Assembly: GCF_000164695.2 (NCBI RefSeq)
Contig: NC_014643.1
Span: forward strand, 1,984,001-2,048,000
Reading direction: 5' to 3'
DNA: 64,000 bases
Source: Rothia dentocariosa ATCC 17931
GTDB taxonomy: Bacteria > Actinomycetota > Actinomycetes > Actinomycetales > Micrococcaceae
Both the position numbers and the translations under genes were made by a program. The notes beneath the pieces were generated by a model that did not search any database, had not been told where the DNA came from, and saw nothing but the letters and a program-made list of their open reading frames with translations. This document shows, in pieces, positions 34,598 to 43,313 of this stretch (position 1 is its first letter; every line of letters starts with the position of its first letter).

Positions 34598-35929
34598 ATG
34601 AGCGAAAACCTGGCAGACGCATTTCTTGAGGGGAAATCCCTCAAAAATGCACCCGGTCCCTACTTCGGGCAATACGGTGGGCGATGGATGCCTGAATCGT
34701 TAATTGCCGCCATGGATGAGCTTGAGTCTACCTTCCAGAATGCTAAGCAGGATCCAGAGTTTATTGCGGAATTTCAGCGACTCTCTGCTGAATACTCGAA
34801 TCGTCCTTCATTGCTAACGGAAGTTCCGCGGTTCTCAGAGCACGCTGGGGCTCGGATCTTTCTGAAACGTGAAGATCTTAACCATACCGGTAGCCACAAG
34901 ATTAACAATGTTTTAGGACAAGCACTTCTCGCAAAGCGCATGGGTAAGACACGTCTGATCGCGGAGACCGGTGCTGGTCAGCACGGCGTAGCAACGGCAA
35001 CGGCTGCTGCGCTTTTCGGCATGGACTGTGTGATTTACATGGGTGAAGAAGATACTGAGCGGCAGGCTTTGAACGTGGCGCGTATGCAGCTTTTGGGCGC
35101 GAAAGTTATTGCCGTTCAGAATGGCTCCCGTACTCTGAAAGACGCTATTAATGAGGCTCTTCGAGACTGGGTCGCTAATGTCGAGAATACCCACTATCTG
35201 CTGGGTACAGCGGCGGGAGCACATCCTTTTCCTACAATGGTGCGTTTCTTTCATGATGCTATTGGTTCTGAAGCACGCGAACAAATTCAACAGATGACTG
35301 GGCGTCTTCCCCACGGAGTTTCTGCCTGTGTTGGTGGGGGTTCAAACGCCATTGGAATCTTCCATGCATTCCTTGATGACCACGATGTAAAACTTTACGG
35401 TTTTGAGGCGGGGGGAGACGGTGTAGAAACCGGACGTCACGCCGCAACTATTAATCTAGGCCGCCCAGGAATGCTTCACGGTGCCGTAACCTACCTGATG
35501 CAAGACGAAGATGGGCAAACTATAGAGTCGCATTCGATTTCTGCTGGCCTGGACTATCCCGGCGTTGGACCCGAACACTCATACCTTTCAGACTTAGGCC
35601 GTGTCAGCTACCAGCCGGTGACCGATACTGAAGCTATGGATGCTTTTCAACTGCTTTGCCGTACTGAAGGTATTATTCCTGCCATCGAATCGGCGCATGC
35701 ACTTGCCGGTGCGTTACGGGTCTGTCAGGAGTGGGCGCATCAAGATTCTGAGTCTGCCCGTGAAAAAATAATGGTGGTGTGCCTATCTGGTCGTGGCGAT
35801 AAAGACATGGAGACTGCCTTGAAATGGTTCGATCTAGGGAAAGCAACCCCGTCATCTTCTCTCATGACAGGCAATAAAGAGGCAGTTGCTGAGAAGGCAG
35901 TGCAGGCAGAAAGCGAGGCGCACGCATGA
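34598..35929 (+). CDS. trpB: Tryptophan synthase beta chain
   Basis: PLP enzyme joining indole and serine. 443 residues. PLP lysine is Lys101 in [28 protein letters not shown] and the phosphate-binding [15 protein letters not shown] are intact, as are [18 protein letters not shown] and [16 protein letters not shown]. The last 35 residues (after [18 protein letters not shown]) are a variable Glu/Ala-rich tail. AAGGACAAC precedes the ATG. The stop overlaps the trpA ATG by 4 bases. It may have its own promoter, being 188 bp after trpC. Confidence 0.96.
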   Translation: MSENLADAFLEGKSLKNAPGPYFGQYGGRWMPESLIAAMDELESTFQNAKQDPEFIAEFQRLSAEYSNRPSLLTEVPRFSEHAGARIFLKREDLNHTGSHKINNVLGQALLAKRMGKTRLIAETGAGQHGVATATAAALFGMDCVIYMGEEDTERQALNVARMQLLGAKVIAVQNGSRTLKDAINEALRDWVANVENTHYLLGTAAGAHPFPTMVRFFHDAIGSEAREQIQQMTGRLPHGVSACVGGGSNAIGIFHAFLDDHDVKLYGFEAGGDGVETGRHAATINLGRPGMLHGAVTYLMQDEDGQTIESHSISAGLDYPGVGPEHSYLSDLGRVSYQPVTDTEAMDAFQLLCRTEGIIPAIESAHALAGALRVCQEWAHQDSESAREKIMVVCLSGRGDKDMETALKWFDLGKATPSSSLMTGNKEAVAEKAVQAESEAHA

Positions 35930-36777
35930 GCTATCAAGACGCACAGCGGCATGCGGCAAAGTACGAAGTCCTTGACGGTACCTTCCCGCCCCAAAACCCG
36001 AACTCGCTTCTCGTGCAGCGGTTACGCGAATGCAAAGAAGATGGGCGTGCAGCACTTATCGGGTACCTCCCCGCAGGTTTTCCCAACTTTGAAGATTCTG
36101 TGGCAGCAGCTATCGAATTAGGCAATAACGGTGCCGACATTATTGAGCTGGGCGTACCGTACTCGGATCCGGTCATGGACGGCCCCGTTATCCAGCACGC
36201 AACAGGTGCCGCGTTAGAAGGCGGCTTCAAACTTTCTCGGGTTTTTGATGCTGTACGGCGCATTACTGAGGCAACCCAAGCTGTCGTTGTCGTGATGACG
36301 TATTGGAACCCCGTACTTGCCTACGGTGTTGATAATTTTGCACGTGATCTTGCGGCTGCTGGAGGAGCTGGAATGATCACTCCAGATTTAGTACCCGATG
36401 AAGCATCGGCTTGGTTCGAAGCCTCTGAAAAATACGGGTTAGATCGTATTTTCTTGGCGGCGCTATCATCATCGCCTCAACGTTTAGGGACTATCGCTAA
36501 GGCTTCGAGCGGGTTCGTTTATGCCGTTTCTGTCATGGGCGTTACAGGGGCTCGCACCTCAGTCTCAGAAGCTGCCCAAGGACTTGTCGAAAACCTTCAT
36601 GCTGCAGGCGCTGAATACGCGTGTGTTGGTTTAGGCGTTTCAACTCGTGCCCATGTTGAAGAGATCGGAACTTATGCAGATGGTGTGATTGTAGGAACGG
36701 CACTTGTAAAAGCTCTAGCTGATGGAGGTCCTATTGCGGTGGGAGCATTAACTCGTGAACTTGCAGGACGTGCATAG
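35926..36777 (+). CDS. trpA: Tryptophan synthase alpha chain
   Basis: Releases indole from indole-3-glycerol phosphate and channels it to TrpB. 283 residues, TIM barrel. Catalytic Glu74 and Asp85 lie in [43 protein letters not shown] and [14 protein letters not shown] are typical, as is the phosphate loop [12 protein letters not shown]. The first 25 residues extend the usual N-terminus. Translation is coupled to trpB by an ATGA overlap; lgt begins 2 bp after its stop. Confidence 0.96.
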   Translation: MSYQDAQRHAAKYEVLDGTFPPQNPNSLLVQRLRECKEDGRAALIGYLPAGFPNFEDSVAAAIELGNNGADIIELGVPYSDPVMDGPVIQHATGAALEGGFKLSRVFDAVRRITEATQAVVVVMTYWNPVLAYGVDNFARDLAAAGGAGMITPDLVPDEASAWFEASEKYGLDRIFLAALSSSPQRLGTIAKASSGFVYAVSVMGVTGARTSVSEAAQGLVENLHAAGAEYACVGLGVSTRAHVEEIGTYADGVIVGTALVKALADGGPIAVGALTRELAGRA

Positions 36778-36778
36778 T

Positions 36779-37909
36779 ATGAATGTTATATTATCGGAAT
36801 CCTTTACCTCAGCAGTATCCCTTCCTCTGGCGTCAATCCCGTCGCCGAGTGTATCTTATCTTCAGCTTGGGCCGTTTCGTATCCATTTTTACGCACTTTG
36901 CATTTTAGCCGGAATAATCGTGTGTCTATGGCTTAGCGCTCGGCGCTGGGCACAAGTTGGCGGCACACGTGAGCGCGTATATGACGTGGCAATGTGGGCT
37001 ATTCCCGCTGGAATTATTGGGGCGCGTGCTTACCATGTGCTCATTACAGACCCTGGCAGCTATTTTGGTCCCAATGTCTCTGACCCTTGGGCTTTCCTGA
37101 AGATTTGGGAAGGCGGCATCGGCATTATGGGAGCGGTGTCCGTAGGAGCCCTGGGGGCCTGGATTGCTTGTCGCCGATACCAGATTAACTATGCAGCATT
37201 TGCGGATGCAGTTGCACCAGGTATTATTTTGGCGCAGGCTTTTGGTCGTTGGGGCAACTGGTTTAATCAGGAGCTTTTCGGTAAGCCTACTACCCTTCCG
37301 TGGGGTTTGGAGATTAGTCAATCGAGTGGGAATTTTCCTGCTCAATATCCCGCAGGAACTCTCTTTCATCCCACGTTCCTTTACGAATCATTATGGAACC
37401 TTGTGGGCGCATTCCTTCTAATTTTCCTGGGGAATAGGTTCCTGAAGCGCGGACAAACTTTTTGGCTCTATGTGCTGTACTACGGTATTGGGCGGTTCTT
37501 CATTGAAGTGTTCCTGCGTATTGATACCTCTGAAACACTTCTAGGGCTGCGGGTTCACGTGTGGACATCGGGTGCCCTGGTTGTACTAGGGTTGATCGGC
37601 TTTGTTGCCGCTGGTATGCGCGCTAGGTCGAAAGCTGCGGCGGGCATTGCTGAAGCTCCAGTGCAGGGATCATCTGTTCAGCAGACCCCCAACTCAGAGA
37701 AAACTGCCGCCCAAGATCCGGATGAGGTTTCTAACCAGGGTAAAGAGACCTTGGAAGAATCTCGGATATCCGAGAAGAAGGTAACGGAAGAGAAGAAAGC
37801 TACAAAAGACAAAGAACCAGGCACCCAGGAAGAGCCTGCAGATAGGGTTCAAGCCGGTGATAAGCAGGATAAAACCCCTGAGATCCCGTGGAAAAAATCT
37901 AAATCGTAA
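36779..37909 (+). CDS. lgt: Prolipoprotein diacylglyceryl transferase
   Basis: Adds diacylglycerol to the lipobox cysteine of prelipoproteins in the membrane. 376 residues with seven hydrophobic helices; the signature region is QAFGRWGNWFNQELFG with the phosphatidylglycerol-binding Arg, preceded by GGIGIMGAVSVG and followed by HPTFLYESLWNL. The last 90 residues are a hydrophilic Lys/Glu-rich tail (EEKKATKDKEPGTQEEP), predicted disordered and cytoplasmic. ATG 36779 is just after the trpA stop, so it is in the trp transcript, the usual actinobacterial arrangement. Confidence 0.94.
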   Translation: MNVILSESFTSAVSLPLASIPSPSVSYLQLGPFRIHFYALCILAGIIVCLWLSARRWAQVGGTRERVYDVAMWAIPAGIIGARAYHVLITDPGSYFGPNVSDPWAFLKIWEGGIGIMGAVSVGALGAWIACRRYQINYAAFADAVAPGIILAQAFGRWGNWFNQELFGKPTTLPWGLEISQSSGNFPAQYPAGTLFHPTFLYESLWNLVGAFLLIFLGNRFLKRGQTFWLYVLYYGIGRFFIEVFLRIDTSETLLGLRVHVWTSGALVVLGLIGFVAAGMRARSKAAAGIAEAPVQGSSVQQTPNSEKTAAQDPDEVSNQGKETLEESRISEKKVTEEKKATKDKEPGTQEEPADRVQAGDKQDKTPEIPWKKSKS

Positions 37910-37930
37910 ATTCTTGGACAACTAATCTTG

Positions 37931-37973
37931 GGTCCTCTTCACTATTTCAATGGTGGAGAGGACCTGACTTTTT
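37931..37973 (+). terminator. Terminator after lgt
   Basis: A 12-bp stem (GGTCCTCTTCAC / GTGGAGAGGACC, one G-U) followed by TGACTTTTT. Confidence 0.85.
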
Positions 37974-37994
37974 CCTTGATGAAAGATAAAAGGA

Positions 37995-38105
37995 GGGGGC
38001 GGGCCGCACACACAAGACCCACCCCCTGCAACCGAATACGTTATCGGCGCGGCCTCGCACCCGCATCCGGAATCAATAGACCGGAGGAGGAGAGAAAACC
38101 TCCGG
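37995..38105 (-). other. GC-rich structured segment downstream of the flavodoxin-like gene
   Basis: On the minus strand this segment can fold into successive hairpins: a 7-bp CCGGAGG/CCTCCGG stem (38081-38087 with 38099-38105), then a GGGGGTGGG...CCCGCCCCC stem (38018-38026 with 37995-38003), followed by TCCTTTTATCTTTC. The last is a good intrinsic terminator for the gene ending at 38138. The rest could be a 3' UTR or a small RNA. Its GC content is clearly higher than that of the flanks. Confidence 0.45.
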
Positions 38106-38137
38106 CCAAGTTTATTTTGGTAACCTGCTATGCAATA

Positions 38138-38710
38138 TCAGAGGAATTTGGATATTGCTTCAACAAGTGGTTTTAGAGACTCTCGGTTAGTGTAATCCGC
38201 ATGACCGGTTTTATAGCACTCAAGCATTTGCTGAATACCTTCGTTGGGGTTTGGATTAGCCATCAACCAAGCGCGAACCGGACCTTTAAGAGCGGTCTTA
38301 TGAGCAAGTGAAAGCTCTGAAAAGTCAATCCCACCACGTAAATGGAAAGTCGGGCGTCCATCGGTGAGTTCTGCAGTATAACTTTTAGCGACAGCCTTGT
38401 CGAGCAGTTTCTTGGAGTACTCGCCTGTGAAGGAAACCGTGAAGAATGCAGTACGTTCCTTTTTAGGGAGAATAAAGGGAACAATCTTCTTCTTGAGGCT
38501 GGGAGCGCCTGTAAGGAACCCGCCGTAATCGCTACCGCCAATAATAACGGAGTCCGCTGCTTCCACAAGTTCAGGGGTTACTTCTGTAGCCCGTAAAGTA
38601 TCGACTTCAGGAGCCTGTGGTAATGCTCGCAGATCTTCTGCTATCCAGTTCGCATAACGCTCGGTGTACCCATAGGTTGAACCGAAGATAATCAGCACAC
38701 GAATGGTCAC
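38138..38710 (-). CDS. Flavodoxin-domain protein (HemG-like)
   Basis: A 190-residue cytoplasmic protein with an N-terminal FMN-binding flavodoxin motif VLIIFGSTYGYTERYA, a middle IIGGSDYGGFL segment and FFTVSFTGEYSKK. Such proteins are often annotated as flavodoxin or menaquinone-dependent protoporphyrinogen oxidase (HemG); the actual reaction is not decidable here, and no heme genes are adjacent. GTG 38710 has a strong GGAGG 6 bases upstream. The open frame continues upstream to 38824 without similarity. Confidence 0.82.
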   Translation of the reverse strand: MTIRVLIIFGSTYGYTERYANWIAEDLRALPQAPEVDTLRATEVTPELVEAADSVIIGGSDYGGFLTGAPSLKKKIVPFILPKKERTAFFTVSFTGEYSKKLLDKAVAKSYTAELTDGRPTFHLRGGIDFSELSLAHKTALKGPVRAWLMANPNPNEGIQQMLECYKTGHADYTNRESLKPLVEAISKFL

Positions 38711-39219
38711 TGAAGCCTCCCAAAGCAAATTTGCATACAAGATACTAATTATTGATTCCAGTCTATGGCAGGTGGTGATAAATGTGAAATTGCTTAGCCA
38801 ATACTGGCGTGTCGTTTTTATCACATGGAAGAGGGGAGTGAGCGATGAACATCAAGGTGTGTCATACATGATGTGGGCATATTTGTTTCTCGGACAGGAG
38901 CGCTTGGCCATAGTTTCAAATGAGATGTCAGAAAACAACTAAAACCTAATTATTGTTCTGAGGGGCAGGTAGAGAGCACGTGAGTCTTGAGTGGGCAACA
39001 TGGTTCGAGGTTAAAACAAGGATTTCCTGAAAATACCGAGAATTTTCCTCCCGAAAACGCTTGAGAAGGAATATACTAGAAGGGATGAATGCCGCACATG
39101 CCATGTTGTGTATACATGGTGTTGTGTGGGAATAATTGGGATTCCTGATGAGAAGGTTCCATCTATATTGTGGGTATCTTTCTTAGAAGGTTCCACCCCA
39201 ACACACGAAGGTTAGGTAC
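38711..39219 (+). other. Long intergenic region upstream of pyk with a direct repeat
   Basis: 509 bp without a supportable gene. AGAAGGTTCCA occurs at 39151-39161 and 39185-39195, exactly 34 bp apart (about three helical turns), just before pyk, with TATATT between them as a possible -10. This looks like a regulator binding site or a promoter duplication. The rest shows nothing recognisable. Confidence 0.45.
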
Positions 39220-40698
39220 ATGAGGCGCGCAAAAATCGTTGCAACCATTGGTCCGGCTATTTCTTCTCCCGAAAAAATTGCGGAAGCGATCAAGGCGGGT
39301 ATGAACGTTTCCCGTCTGAATATGAGTCACGGTGACCATGACGTTCACACTAACTCTTACACAACTATCCGTGAACAATCCGCGGCGTTGGGGAAAGAAG
39401 TAGCTATTCTTGCTGATCTGCAAGGTCCTAAGATCCGTTTGGAGCGCTTTGTAAACGGGGAAGAATATCTAAAGCCTGGCGCTGATTTTACGATTACTTC
39501 TGAGGACGTTGAGGGTACCAAGGATATCTGTGGTACGACTTATAAAGGTCTTCCTGGCGATGTGAAGCCTGGCGATAAACTTTTGCTGGATGACGGTAAG
39601 ATCCAACTGGAAGCCGTTGAAGTAACTCCAACTCGTGTTCGCACTCGTGTGATTGTAGGCGGACCTATTTCAAACAATAAAGGCATCAACCTTCCTGGGG
39701 CGGCCGTTTCTCTTCCCGCACTGACCGAGAAGGATGAGGCTGACCTTCGTTTTGCCCTGAATTTGGGCGTAGATATTATTGCTCTTTCCTTTGTACGTAG
39801 CGGGAAAGACGTAAACCGCGTTCATGAGATCATGGCCGAAGAGGGTATCCGTATTCCGGTGATTGCCAAGATCGAAAAGCCTCAAGCCGTTGATAATCTG
39901 CAAGATATTATCGACAAGTTTGATGGCATCATGGTCGCCCGTGGCGACCTTGGCGTGGAACTGCCGTTCTCTGAGGTGCCACTGGTTCAGAAGAAAGCTA
40001 TTGAGATGGCTCGTCGCTGGGCTAAGCCCGTTATCGTGGCAACTCAGGTACTTGAGTCCATGATCTCTAGCCCGACTCCTACGCGCGCGGAAGTCTCTGA
40101 CTGTGCAAACGCAATCTTGGATGGCGCCGATGCGGTGATGCTCTCCGGCGAGACTTCGGTAGGCAATTACCCCATTATTACCATTGCGGCAATGGCCTCC
40201 ATTATTCGTGATACTGAGGAAAAAGGTCTATACCGCGTACCACAGCTGGACCGTAAGCCCCGTACCCGTGGTGGTGCCATCACGCGTGCAGCTGTAAACA
40301 TTGCGGAACAATTGGATGTAGATTACATTAGTACTTTTACCCAGACGGGTGACTCAGCACGCCGTTTAGCACGTCTACGCCCTGCGCAGCCGGTACTTGC
40401 TTTCACCCCCAACCCAAAGGTGCGTGCTTTTATCTCACTGTTGTGGGGTGTTGAAGCTGCGCATGCGCCGGTGGCGACCAACATTGACGGTACGACCGAC
40501 ATCGTAAATGACTACCTGGTCGAGCATAAGCTCGCAGAACCGGGTGATCTTATTGTGATTGCTGCAGGTTCGCCTCCCGGGGTGGCGGGATCAACCAATA
40601 TGGTTAAGGTACACCGTATTAAGGAACAGGGTTCCGGCGAACATGAACCGGAAGAGCGTGAGCACCTGCGCCCCTACGGGGAAGACGAACATAAGTAA
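39220..40698 (+). CDS. pyk: Pyruvate kinase
   Basis: Final ATP-yielding step of glycolysis: phosphoenolpyruvate plus ADP to pyruvate. 492 residues. Motifs in order: RRAKIVATIGPA, GMNVSRLNMSHGDH (Arg and Asn at the active site), LADLQGPKIR, the B domain (about 70-165), IPVIAKIEKPQAVDN (catalytic Lys), MVARGDLGVELP and VIVATQVLESMISSPTPTRAEVSD. The C-terminal domain ends with an acidic tail (GSGEHEPEERE). ACGAAGG precedes the ATG. Direct repeats lie in the promoter region, and a strong terminator follows. Confidence 0.97.
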   Translation: MRRAKIVATIGPAISSPEKIAEAIKAGMNVSRLNMSHGDHDVHTNSYTTIREQSAALGKEVAILADLQGPKIRLERFVNGEEYLKPGADFTITSEDVEGTKDICGTTYKGLPGDVKPGDKLLLDDGKIQLEAVEVTPTRVRTRVIVGGPISNNKGINLPGAAVSLPALTEKDEADLRFALNLGVDIIALSFVRSGKDVNRVHEIMAEEGIRIPVIAKIEKPQAVDNLQDIIDKFDGIMVARGDLGVELPFSEVPLVQKKAIEMARRWAKPVIVATQVLESMISSPTPTRAEVSDCANAILDGADAVMLSGETSVGNYPIITIAAMASIIRDTEEKGLYRVPQLDRKPRTRGGAITRAAVNIAEQLDVDYISTFTQTGDSARRLARLRPAQPVLAFTPNPKVRAFISLLWGVEAAHAPVATNIDGTTDIVNDYLVEHKLAEPGDLIVIAAGSPPGVAGSTNMVKVHRIKEQGSGEHEPEEREHLRPYGEDEHK

Positions 40699-40743
40699 GG
40701 TTCTTCTTTATCGTGTAAACATTTTTCGAACTGAATCTATGAG

Positions 40744-40780
40744 AAGTCCCGCCTCTTTGATGCAGGAGGCGGGACTTTTT
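40744..40780 (+). terminator. Rho-independent terminator of pyk
   Basis: A perfect stem (AAGTCCCGCCTC at 40744-40755, complement at 40766-40777), followed by further T residues. Confidence 0.92.
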
Positions 40781-40849
40781 ATATGCGGAAAGACCCACCA
40801 TATGAGTTGCGGGTACCCAATCTATTGAACTGGAGCTCCAAGAAAATAA

Positions 40850-40889
40850 AAACTCGTCTCAAAACCATAACTATGGTCAAGACGAGTTT
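40850..40889 (-). terminator. Terminator of tRNA-Leu
   Basis: A perfect 10-bp stem (AAACTCGTCT / AGACGAGTTT); on the minus strand it is followed by TTTTATTTTC. Confidence 0.85.
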
Positions 40890-40897
40890 AGTAAATG

Positions 40898-40977
40898 TGC
40901 CCGAGGTGGGACTCGAACCCACACTCCGAAGAACCTGATTTTGAGTCAGGCGCGTCTGCCAATTCCGCCACTCGGGC
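40898..40977 (-). tRNA. tRNA-Leu (CAA)
   Basis: Acceptor GCCCGAG pairs with CTCGGGC. The D-arm is TGGCGGAATTGGCAGACGC, the anticodon loop CTCAAAA (anticodon CAA) sits in a CCTGA/TCAGG stem, a variable arm is present, and the T-arm is GTGGGTTCGAGTCCCAC. Confidence 0.95.
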
Positions 40978-41120
40978 TTGCACTCAAAGGTACGCATAAG
41001 ATTCTACCCTATCGATTGGCAGAAAATCGAATTACAAAGAGCAAGAAATATCCACAGTATTCTTTGAATCCTCGACGATAGTTTTGCACCTAGACGAGAA
41101 ACATACAAATTTCAACCTTA

Positions 41121-41155
41121 TACAGTAGATGAAGTTTTATTAACTACTGTAGAAT
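41121..41155 (+). promoter_or_regulatory. Inverted repeat overlapping the probable pdtaR promoter
   Basis: TACAGTAG (41121-41128) and CTACTGTA (41144-41151) are perfect complements 15 bases apart. The second arm overlaps TAGAAT (41150-41155), a likely -10 box, so a repressor could bind here. Confidence 0.45.
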
Positions 41156-41188
41156 AAAGGCGACTGAAAATAGACCAAGGAGAGAGTT

Positions 41189-41803
41189 ATGTCAGAGAAG
41201 ACCGCTCACGAACACGAGGGAGATCAGGTCTCGGCGCGCACCGTTGTGGTTGCCGAAGACGAAGCATTGATTCGCCTGGACATCGTCGAAATCCTGAAGG
41301 ACCAAGGGTTCGAGGTCGTGGCAGAGACCGATAATGGTAAAACCGCTATCGAGCTTGCCAAAAAACACCATCCCGATTTGGTGCTCATGGATGTCAAAAT
41401 GCCGATTATGGACGGTATTACAGCCGCCGAGGAAATCGGAAAGGAAAAAATAGCGCCTGTGGTGCTCCTGACCGCTTTCAGCCAGAAAGAGCTGGTGGAT
41501 CGTGCTGTTGAAGCTGGGGCCATGGCATATGTGGTCAAGCCCTTTACTCCTAATGACCTTTTCCCCGCTATCGAGGTGGCGCTTTCTCGATATGAACAGC
41601 TGCGTACGCTAGAGAAAGAGGTTACAACTATTCGTGATCAGTTTGAGACTCGAAAGCTCGTAGATCGTGCCAAGTCATTGCTTATCACCAAAATGAACCT
41701 CACCGAGCCTGAGGCATTCCGGTGGATTCAGAAGACCTCAATGGACCGTCGCCTCTCTATGCGAGAGGTATCCGATACTATTATCAAGCAGCTGTCTGAG
41801 TAA
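41189..41803 (+). CDS. pdtaR: ANTAR-domain response regulator PdtaR
   Basis: An RNA-binding two-component regulator; in mycobacteria PdtaR is phosphorylated by PdtaS and acts by antitermination on specific transcripts. 204 residues: a receiver domain (about 17-130) with EDEALIRLD, phospho-acceptor Asp68 in LVLMDVKMP, the conserved Thr in LLTAF and Lys in YVVKPF, then a short helix and the ANTAR RNA-binding domain (about 140-200) with LLITKMNLTEPEAFRWIQKTSMD. GGAGAGAG precedes the ATG. The partner kinase is not in the window. A palindrome overlaps its promoter. Confidence 0.93.
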   Translation: MSEKTAHEHEGDQVSARTVVVAEDEALIRLDIVEILKDQGFEVVAETDNGKTAIELAKKHHPDLVLMDVKMPIMDGITAAEEIGKEKIAPVVLLTAFSQKELVDRAVEAGAMAYVVKPFTPNDLFPAIEVALSRYEQLRTLEKEVTTIRDQFETRKLVDRAKSLLITKMNLTEPEAFRWIQKTSMDRRLSMREVSDTIIKQLSE

Positions 41804-41867
41804 TATTCTTGGGACCTTAGTGTCAAGTCCCAAACGATGATTAGCTGCTGCTCTAGAATATAAAATT

Positions 41868-41926
41868 CAGGAGTGTGGATTTTCAGGACAACAAGACTCT
41901 TGTTGTCCTGAAAATCCACACTCCTG
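41868..41926 (+). terminator. Very long terminator hairpin after pdtaR
   Basis: A 27-28-bp perfect stem (CAGGAGTGTGGATTTTCAGG onwards, 41868-41895) with a 4-nt loop, followed by TTTT. It is longer than a normal intrinsic terminator and probably serves both strands. Confidence 0.85.
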
Positions 41927-41969
41927 TTTTACGCTTTCATTTGCTCACGACAGCATTGAAATGAATGTA

Positions 41970-42221
41970 TTAGCGTCGCATTATACGGGTTATGTCGTCA
42001 TCGTCATCACTACCATGAGGACCTTTAATCGGGCGTGCTGTTGGGGATCCAGCCCAGAGTAAAACGCCGGCTGCTATGAAAAGTCCTAGCCACCAGAAAC
42101 TTCCTGGATTTCCCATAGCGGCAACCCAACATACCAGTAGAGCAGCTATGGCTAAGGGCAATGTAATACGTTTTGCACGGACGATTTTTGGATAGCGTTT
42201 GGAATACGGTTGGCGCGCCAT
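41970..42221 (-). CDS. Small two-helix membrane protein
   Basis: 83 residues: a basic N-terminus (RYPKIVRAKRI), two hydrophobic helices (about 20-35 and 42-57), and a C-terminus with an unusual run of aspartates (GSDDDDDITRIMRR). GAGGATT precedes the ATG with good spacing, which supports a real gene. No family recognised. It lies 22 bp from the thioesterase gene on the same strand and may be cotranscribed. Confidence 0.65.
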   Translation of the reverse strand: MARQPYSKRYPKIVRAKRITLPLAIAALLVCWVAAMGNPGSFWWLGLFIAAGVLLWAGSPTARPIKGPHGSDDDDDITRIMRR

Positions 42222-42243
42222 ATCAATCCTCTATATGTCTGCT

Positions 42244-42708
42244 TTAGGGTCGTGGAATGATCATATTAGTTATACGAGCTGCACAAATAGTTCGATCGGA
42301 CTCATCCATAATCTCTATAGTGTGTACACAAACGGTACGTCCCAGCTTAACTGCCGTACAGATTCCCGTAACGTGGCCACTAATGGCGGGGCGCACGTGA
42401 GTTGCATTGAGATCTACCCCAACGGCTATGGAGTCAACTCCTCCATGGATACCTGCTGCTAATGAACCAAGAGTTTCTGCAAGAACAGCCGAGGCCCCTC
42501 CGTGGAGCAAACCGACAGGCTGGGTATTCCCCTGCACAGGCATGGATGCCACAGCTCGCTCAGCAGTTAGCTCACTAAAGATAATTCCCATACGGGGGAT
42601 TAGCTCTCCCAAGCCCTTCGGAAAGAATTTATGAGTCTCTGCGGGCACACCGTGCTCGTTGAGCTGCGCTACAAGGTCAGCAGATAGTTTAGGGGTAGAT
42701 TCAGTCAT
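42244..42708 (-). CDS. PaaI-family hotdog thioesterase
   Basis: 154 residues with the hotdog fold signature MPVQGNTQPVGLLHGGASAVLAETLGS: the HGG with downstream Glu is the active-site region of PaaI/4HBT thioesterases. GVDLNATHVRPAISGHVTG is the second conserved strand-helix. It hydrolyses an acyl- or aryl-CoA; the substrate is unknown, although in menaquinone-producing actinobacteria such proteins are often annotated as DHNA-CoA thioesterase. The start was taken at ATG 42708, where homology begins; the frame is open to 42762. Confidence 0.87.
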   Translation of the reverse strand: MTESTPKLSADLVAQLNEHGVPAETHKFFPKGLGELIPRMGIIFSELTAERAVASMPVQGNTQPVGLLHGGASAVLAETLGSLAAGIHGGVDSIAVGVDLNATHVRPAISGHVTGICTAVKLGRTVCVHTIEIMDESDRTICAARITNMIIPRP

Positions 42709-42820
42709 GCCTTCAAGTGTACTCCCAGTGATAGGGTGGAGTAGAAAAAGAGCTCTTATCAAGTATGTGTTTGTCGGGATTGAGAAGAAACGAGATTCCT
42801 GCTTTGGAAGGTGTAAGAAT

Positions 42821-43234
42821 ATGGATGATCATGCACGTATCTATGAAGAATGGCATCGGTACGCTAAAAACCGTGATACTGAAGGACTGCTCAGCCTTTA
42901 TGCTGAGGACGCAGTTTTTGAAAGCCCCCTCGTGCCAGCAATAATTCCCGGAGCTGGCGGCGGAGTTTTGCGGGGACGAGAAGCGATTAAGCATTTTCTG
43001 GAAGAGGGCACCCACCGTCGTCCGAATGAACTTGTACGTTGGTACCGCACGGGGGAGTATCTGACTAATGGGAAAACTTTGGTGTGGGAATATCCGCGAG
43101 AAACTCCTGAAGGAGAACAAATAGATATCTTAGAGCTCATGGAAATATCTGATGGGCTTATTGTGAACCATCGCATCTATTGGGGTTGGAAAGGATGTCA
43201 GCATATTAGCGAAGCCCTCGTACGGAATAAGTAA
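42821..43234 (+). CDS. SnoaL/NTF2-like protein
   Basis: 137 residues with the NTF2-like/SnoaL fold: N-terminal helix DHARIYEEWHRYAKNRDTEGLLSLYAEDAVFESP, then a glycine-rich loop and GREAIKHFLEEG, followed by beta strands with WEYPRETPEGEQIDILELMEI. Members include isomerases, hydrolases and binding proteins, so no reaction can be assigned. GGAAGG lies 9 bases before ATG 42821. It is divergent from the thioesterase gene and ends at a terminator shared with the symporter gene. Confidence 0.78.
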   Translation: MDDHARIYEEWHRYAKNRDTEGLLSLYAEDAVFESPLVPAIIPGAGGGVLRGREAIKHFLEEGTHRRPNELVRWYRTGEYLTNGKTLVWEYPRETPEGEQIDILELMEISDGLIVNHRIYWGWKGCQHISEALVRNK

Positions 43235-43260
43235 GGTGTAAGTAAAGCTCCATATGAATA

Positions 43261-43299
43261 ACGGGGTGCGCATCCAAGGTTTCTGGACGCGCACCCCGT
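43261..43299. terminator. Bidirectional terminator between the SnoaL-like and symporter genes
   Basis: ACGGGGTGCGCATCCA (43261-43276) pairs with TGGACGCGCACCCCGT (43284-43299), one mismatch, between converging genes. Confidence 0.8.
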
Positions 43300-43313
43300 C
43301 GTTTAGATCAAGG

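Noticed and set aside
37979..38176. Possible small arginine-rich protein
   Set aside because: No ribosome site or homology, and the region folds better as structured RNA and a terminator.
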